From an uncultured Clostridia bacterium (GTDB lineage: Bacteria > Bacillota > Clostridia > TANB77 > CAG-508): a stretch of DNA of 16,562 nucleotides. Below are positions 14,485-16,562 of this stretch, in pieces. A program made the translations under genes and the position numbers. Location: NCBI GenBank assembly GCA_934167365.1, contig CAKPKU010000034.1:1-16562 (forward strand), written 5' to 3'. Each line of letters starts with the position of its first letter. The first letter of the stretch is position 1. Under the pieces are notes generated by a model that did not search any database, had not been told where the DNA came from, and saw nothing but the letters and a program-made list of their open reading frames with translations.

Positions 14485-15107
14485 TATGCGTACACCTCCT
14501 CTAATTTCTTAACTGTATCTAATGTAACAACTAATTTATTGTATTTTAATAAATCATATACATTTATTGTATTAACTAAAGTAGTTTTTACGTTTTCAAT
14601 ATTTCTTGCAGATTTTTGAACTGTTTCGTTCTTTTCTGGTAATAATATTAAAGTTTTTCCTTCTACTTTTAAATTATTTAAAGCTTTAACCATAGCATTT
14701 GTTTTAATTTCTTTTAAATCTAAATTATCAACTACTACTAATTCGTTTTCTAATACTTTTGAACTTAAAACTGATTTTATAGCTAATCTTCTTTCTTTTT
14801 TATTTACTGTGTATGCATATGTACGAGGTTTTGGTCCTAAAGCTATACCACCTTTAATCCATTGTGGAGCTCTAATACTTCCTTGTCTTGCTCTACCAGT
14901 TCCTTTTTGTCTCCATGGTTTTCTTCCACCACCACGAACTTCTGCTCTTGTTTTTGTACTTTGTGTTCCTTGTCTTTGATTAGCTAAAAAATTAACTAAT
15001 ACACTATGTACAACTGCTTCATTTGGTTCGATTCCAAATATTTCTTCTTTTAAGTTAACTGTATTAACTTTCTTTCCTTCAATATTGTATACATCTATAC
15101 TTGGCAT
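14484..15107 (-). CDS. rplD: 50S ribosomal protein L4
   Basis: L4 lines the peptide tunnel and, in E. coli, represses its own S10 operon by binding the leader. The 207-residue product begins MPSIDVYNIEGKKVNTVNLK. The extended tunnel loop GGGRKPWRQKGTGRARQGSI (about 60-79) is intact, followed by FG-type region APQWIKGGIALGPKPRTY, and the C-terminal globular half ends LDTVKKLEEVYA. ATG at 15107 has AAGGAGG. It is 18 nt after rplC. If the rpsJ leader here is autoregulated, L4 is the first candidate ligand; that is inference by analogy. Confidence 0.98.
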   Translation of the reverse strand: MPSIDVYNIEGKKVNTVNLKEEIFGIEPNEAVVHSVLVNFLANQRQGTQSTKTRAEVRGGGRKPWRQKGTGRARQGSIRAPQWIKGGIALGPKPRTYAYTVNKKERRLAIKSVLSSKVLENELVVVDNLDLKEIKTNAMVKALNNLKVEGKTLILLPEKNETVQKSARNIENVKTTLVNTINVYDLLKYNKLVVTLDTVKKLEEVYA

Positions 15108-15125
15108 TCTCTATTTCCTCCTTCC

Positions 15126-15752
15126 TTACGCTTTTACACTTGTTTTTAATTTTAAAATAGCTCCTTTAGCTCCAGGTACACTACCTTTTACTAAAACAAC
15201 GTTTTTATCTGTATCTACTTTAACAACATCTAAATTTTGTATTGTTACAGTAACTCTTCCCATATGTCCTGGTAATTTTTTACCTTTAAATACTCTACCT
15301 GGTGTTGAAGTTGGTCCCATTGAACCTGGTCTTCTGTGATACATTGAACCATGTCCCATTGGTCCTCTTGATTGTCCATGACGTTTGATAACACCTTGGA
15401 ATCCTTTTCCTTTTGATGTTCCTTGGATGTCTAATCTATCTCCTTCAGCAAATACATTAACTGTTAATTCTGATCCAACTGTTAATCCTTCTACTGAATC
15501 TAATCTAAATTCTCTTAAATGTTTTTTTGCTGCTATATTAGCTTTTGCAAAATGTCCTCTTTCTGGTTTGTTTAATTTTGTTTCTTTAACATCTTCATAA
15601 CCTAATTGAATAGCATTGTATCCATCTGTTTCAACTGATTTAACTTGTGCTATTACACAAGGACCAGCTTCGATAACTGTTACTGGAATAACTTTTCCTG
15701 TTTCATCAAATATTTGAGTCATTCCAACTTTTTTTCCTATTAAAGTTTTCAT
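15126..15752 (-). CDS. rplC: 50S ribosomal protein L3
   Basis: L3 starts large-subunit assembly near the 3' end of 23S rRNA and its loop reaches the peptidyl transferase centre. The 208-residue product starts MKTLIGKKVGMTQIFDETGK and has the central loop KGKGFQGVIKRHGQSRGPMG and HGSMYHRRPGSMGPTSTPGR (about 123-160), then LPGHMGRVTVTIQNLDVVKVD. ATG at 15752 has TAGGAGG. Codon choice favours A/T throughout, like its neighbours. It follows rpsJ after a 97 nt spacer, which is long for this junction and holds a stem. Confidence 0.99.
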   Translation of the reverse strand: MKTLIGKKVGMTQIFDETGKVIPVTVIEAGPCVIAQVKSVETDGYNAIQLGYEDVKETKLNKPERGHFAKANIAAKKHLREFRLDSVEGLTVGSELTVNVFAEGDRLDIQGTSKGKGFQGVIKRHGQSRGPMGHGSMYHRRPGSMGPTSTPGRVFKGKKLPGHMGRVTVTIQNLDVVKVDTDKNVVLVKGSVPGAKGAILKLKTSVKA

Positions 15753-15849
15753 TTTTTCCTCCTAAACTATTGGCTGATATATTAAATTCATTTTTGTAAT
15801 GTACATCAGCTTGGTCATATTAGAGACCGACTATTAAATAAATTTTAAA
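15753..15849 (-). promoter_or_regulatory. rpsJ-rplC spacer with stem-loops
   Basis: In mRNA sense GGTC (15828-15825) can pair with GACC (15816-15813). Further on, GCTGAT (15810-15805) pairs with ATCAGC (15778-15773), enclosing CATT/AATG (15801-15798 with 15792-15789). The second structure ends about 10 bases before the TAGGAGG ribosome binding site of rplC. No ORF and no clear promoter are visible. The stems are short, so confidence in a function is low. Confidence 0.3.
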
Positions 15850-16182
15850 TTATAATTTTATTTCTATATCAACACCTGCTGGTAAGTCTATTTTCATAAG
15901 ACTATCTACAGTTTTTTGTGTTGGATAAAGAATATCTATAACTCTTTTGTGTGTTCTCATTTCAAATTGCTCTCTTGAATCTTTGTGTTTGTGTGGAGAA
16001 CGTAATATTGTTATGATTTCCTTTTCTGTTGGTAGTGGAATAGGACCTGAAACCTTTGCTCCTGTCTTTTTAGCAGTATCTACTATTTTTTCAGCAGACT
16101 GTTCTAAAATTTTTGACTCATATGCTTTAAGTCTTATTCTGATTTTTTCGCTTGCTACCGCATTTCCTGTTACTGTTGCCAT
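15850..16182 (-). CDS. rpsJ: 30S ribosomal protein S10
   Basis: S10 is in the 30S head and, as NusE, also takes part in transcription antitermination with NusB. The 110-residue product contains KIRIRLKAYESKILEQSAEK, SGPIPLPTEKEI, SPHKHKDSREQFEMRTHKR and ends LPAGVDIEIKL. The usual S10 starts four residues before KIRIRLKAY; here the N-terminus MATVTGNAVASE adds about eight. The ATG at 16182 has a full AGGAGGG site nine bases upstream and no in-frame start lies closer to the core, so the extension is probably real. It is the first gene after the operon promoter. Confidence 0.98.
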   Translation of the reverse strand: MATVTGNAVASEKIRIRLKAYESKILEQSAEKIVDTAKKTGAKVSGPIPLPTEKEIITILRSPHKHKDSREQFEMRTHKRVIDILYPTQKTVDSLMKIDLPAGVDIEIKL

Positions 16183-16420
16183 GTAAATTTTCCCTCCTTA
16201 AAATTTTTTGTTTTAGTCGGAAGTTATAAACGCACCCTGGTGTTTCATAAAACCCTAATATATAAACCCAAGTAATTTGCATGATTTTCTTGGGATAAGT
16301 GCTTATATTTATATAACTTACCGCCTGGTCTAAGCCACGACATACTCCATAGGAGTTCCCTCCAATCTTGCTATTTCAAAGATTGTAGCCACATCCTACT
16401 TCATCGCTAATCTTACATGC
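16183..16420 (-). promoter_or_regulatory. S10-operon 5' leader RNA with alternative stems
   Basis: About 238 nt lie between the inferred transcription start and rpsJ. Stems seen in mRNA sense fall into three groups. Group 1: CAATCTT (16385-16379) with AAGATTG (16369-16363), competing with AAGATT (16414-16409) pairing to the same AATCTT next to GTAG/CTAC (16399-16396 with 16388-16385). Group 2: GGAG (16363-16360) with CTCC (16355-16352) around a GGAA tetraloop, competing with ACTCC (16356-16352) and GGAGT (16348-16344). Group 3: CGG-T-AAGTTATA (16323-16312) with TATAACTTCCG (16228-16218), competing with TATATAAA (16315-16308) and TTTATATA (16266-16259), which encloses CCCAAG/CTTGGG (16294-16289 with 16272-16267). 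No terminator U-tract is present, so control of rpsJ translation initiation is more likely than attenuation. Confidence 0.6.
16330..16350 (-). CDS. Possible leader peptide mini-ORF (MEYVVA)
   Basis: Within the rpsJ leader, a GGAGGG Shine-Dalgarno (16363-16358) lies seven bases before ATG at 16350, followed by codons for MEYVVA and a TAG stop. The ribosome binding site and start codon fall in the competing GGAG/CTCC/GGAG hairpins, so access could be switched. It may be a true leader peptide or only a chance product of an anti-Shine-Dalgarno structure. No similar peptide is known to me. Confidence 0.3.
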   Translation of the reverse strand: MEYVVA

Positions 16421-16426
16421 TTTTCC

Positions 16427-16455
16427 ATTATATACTAATTATTGCCTTGTGTCAA
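16427..16455 (-). promoter_or_regulatory. Consensus sigma-A promoter of the S10 operon
   Basis: A perfect TTGACA -35 (16455-16450) and a perfect TATAAT -10 (16432-16427) are separated by 17 bases, on the strand reading into rpsJ. Transcription should start near 16420. This is as strong as a vegetative promoter gets, which fits a ribosomal protein operon. The transcript then has a leader of about 238 nt. Confidence 0.88.
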
Positions 16456-16562
16456 TTGATTTTTCGATATTTCTGTTTTTTTGTGTGTAGGTTAGTCAAT
16501 CATTTGTCACAAATTATTTAAAATAAATACTTTGAGCACCTATATTGCAAATAACGATTCTT
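16456..16562. other. Upstream sequence without a recognisable gene
   Basis: The last 107 bases before the promoter are AT-rich and contain stop codons in all useful frames. An imperfect hairpin (16498-16506 with 16510-16518, one mismatch, 3 nt loop) is present but has no U-run and is not convincing as a terminator. EF-Tu (tuf), which often precedes rpsJ in Gram-positive bacteria, is not visible in this stretch; it could lie just beyond the window. Confidence 0.5.

Noticed and set aside
16183..16562. Metabolite riboswitch (for example TPP, SAM or T-box) upstream of rpsJ
   Set aside because: No conserved core of a known riboswitch or T-box specifier/antiterminator motif was recognised, and there is no terminator U-tract before rpsJ.
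1..16562. Mobile elements, CRISPR arrays, tRNA genes or horizontally acquired cargo
   Set aside because: No direct repeat array, transposase, tRNA cloverleaf or compositional break was seen; gene order is the conserved ribosomal supercluster throughout.

Overview
This window is the S10-spc-alpha ribosomal protein supercluster of a low-GC, Gram-positive-type bacterium. Every real gene lies on the minus strand, so the operon reads from right (about 16420) to left (1). The organism is most likely an AT-rich member of the Clostridia. Evidence for this is the 61-residue zinc-binding S14, the zinc-lid adenylate kinase, the zinc-ribbon L24, an S4 starting in the MSRYREPVLKRCR style, and an L17 with a central insertion. 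The placement is inferred from protein character, not from a search. A reduced-genome lineage is possible, because the usually present rpmD (L30) is missing.

Layout in transcription order. A strong vegetative promoter (16427-16455) with a leader of about 238 nt opens the operon. The S10 segment follows: rpsJ, rplC, rplD, rplW, rplB, rpsS, rplV, rpsC, rplP, rpmC, rpsQ. Next is the spc segment: rplN, rplX, rplE, rpsN, rpsH, rplF, rplR, rpsE, [no rpmD], rplO, secY. Then come adk, map, infA and rpmJ, followed by the alpha segment: rpsM, rpsK, rpsD, rpoA and rplQ, which runs off the left edge. Together these genes supply about half of the ribosomal proteins, the protein export channel, nucleotide balance (Adk), N-terminal methionine removal (Map), initiation factor 1 and the RNA polymerase alpha subunit. 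Several junctions overlap (rplD/rplW, rpsC/rplP, rplP/rpmC) or abut (rplO/secY), which suggests translational coupling.

Gene content is ordinary. I see no mobile element, CRISPR array, tRNA, defence system or foreign gene. What stands out is the contrast between tightly packed junctions and a few unusually long spacers that carry clear inverted repeats. These are the rpsJ leader, rpsJ-rplC, rplW-rplB, rplE-rpsN, rplF-rplR, secY-adk and rpmJ-rpsM. The rpsJ leader is the most elaborate. It has at least three pairs of mutually exclusive stems and a six-codon mini-ORF with its own Shine-Dalgarno sequence. These are the best candidates for undescribed cis-regulatory RNA here. All are read by eye and have not been tested by folding or by comparison between species.
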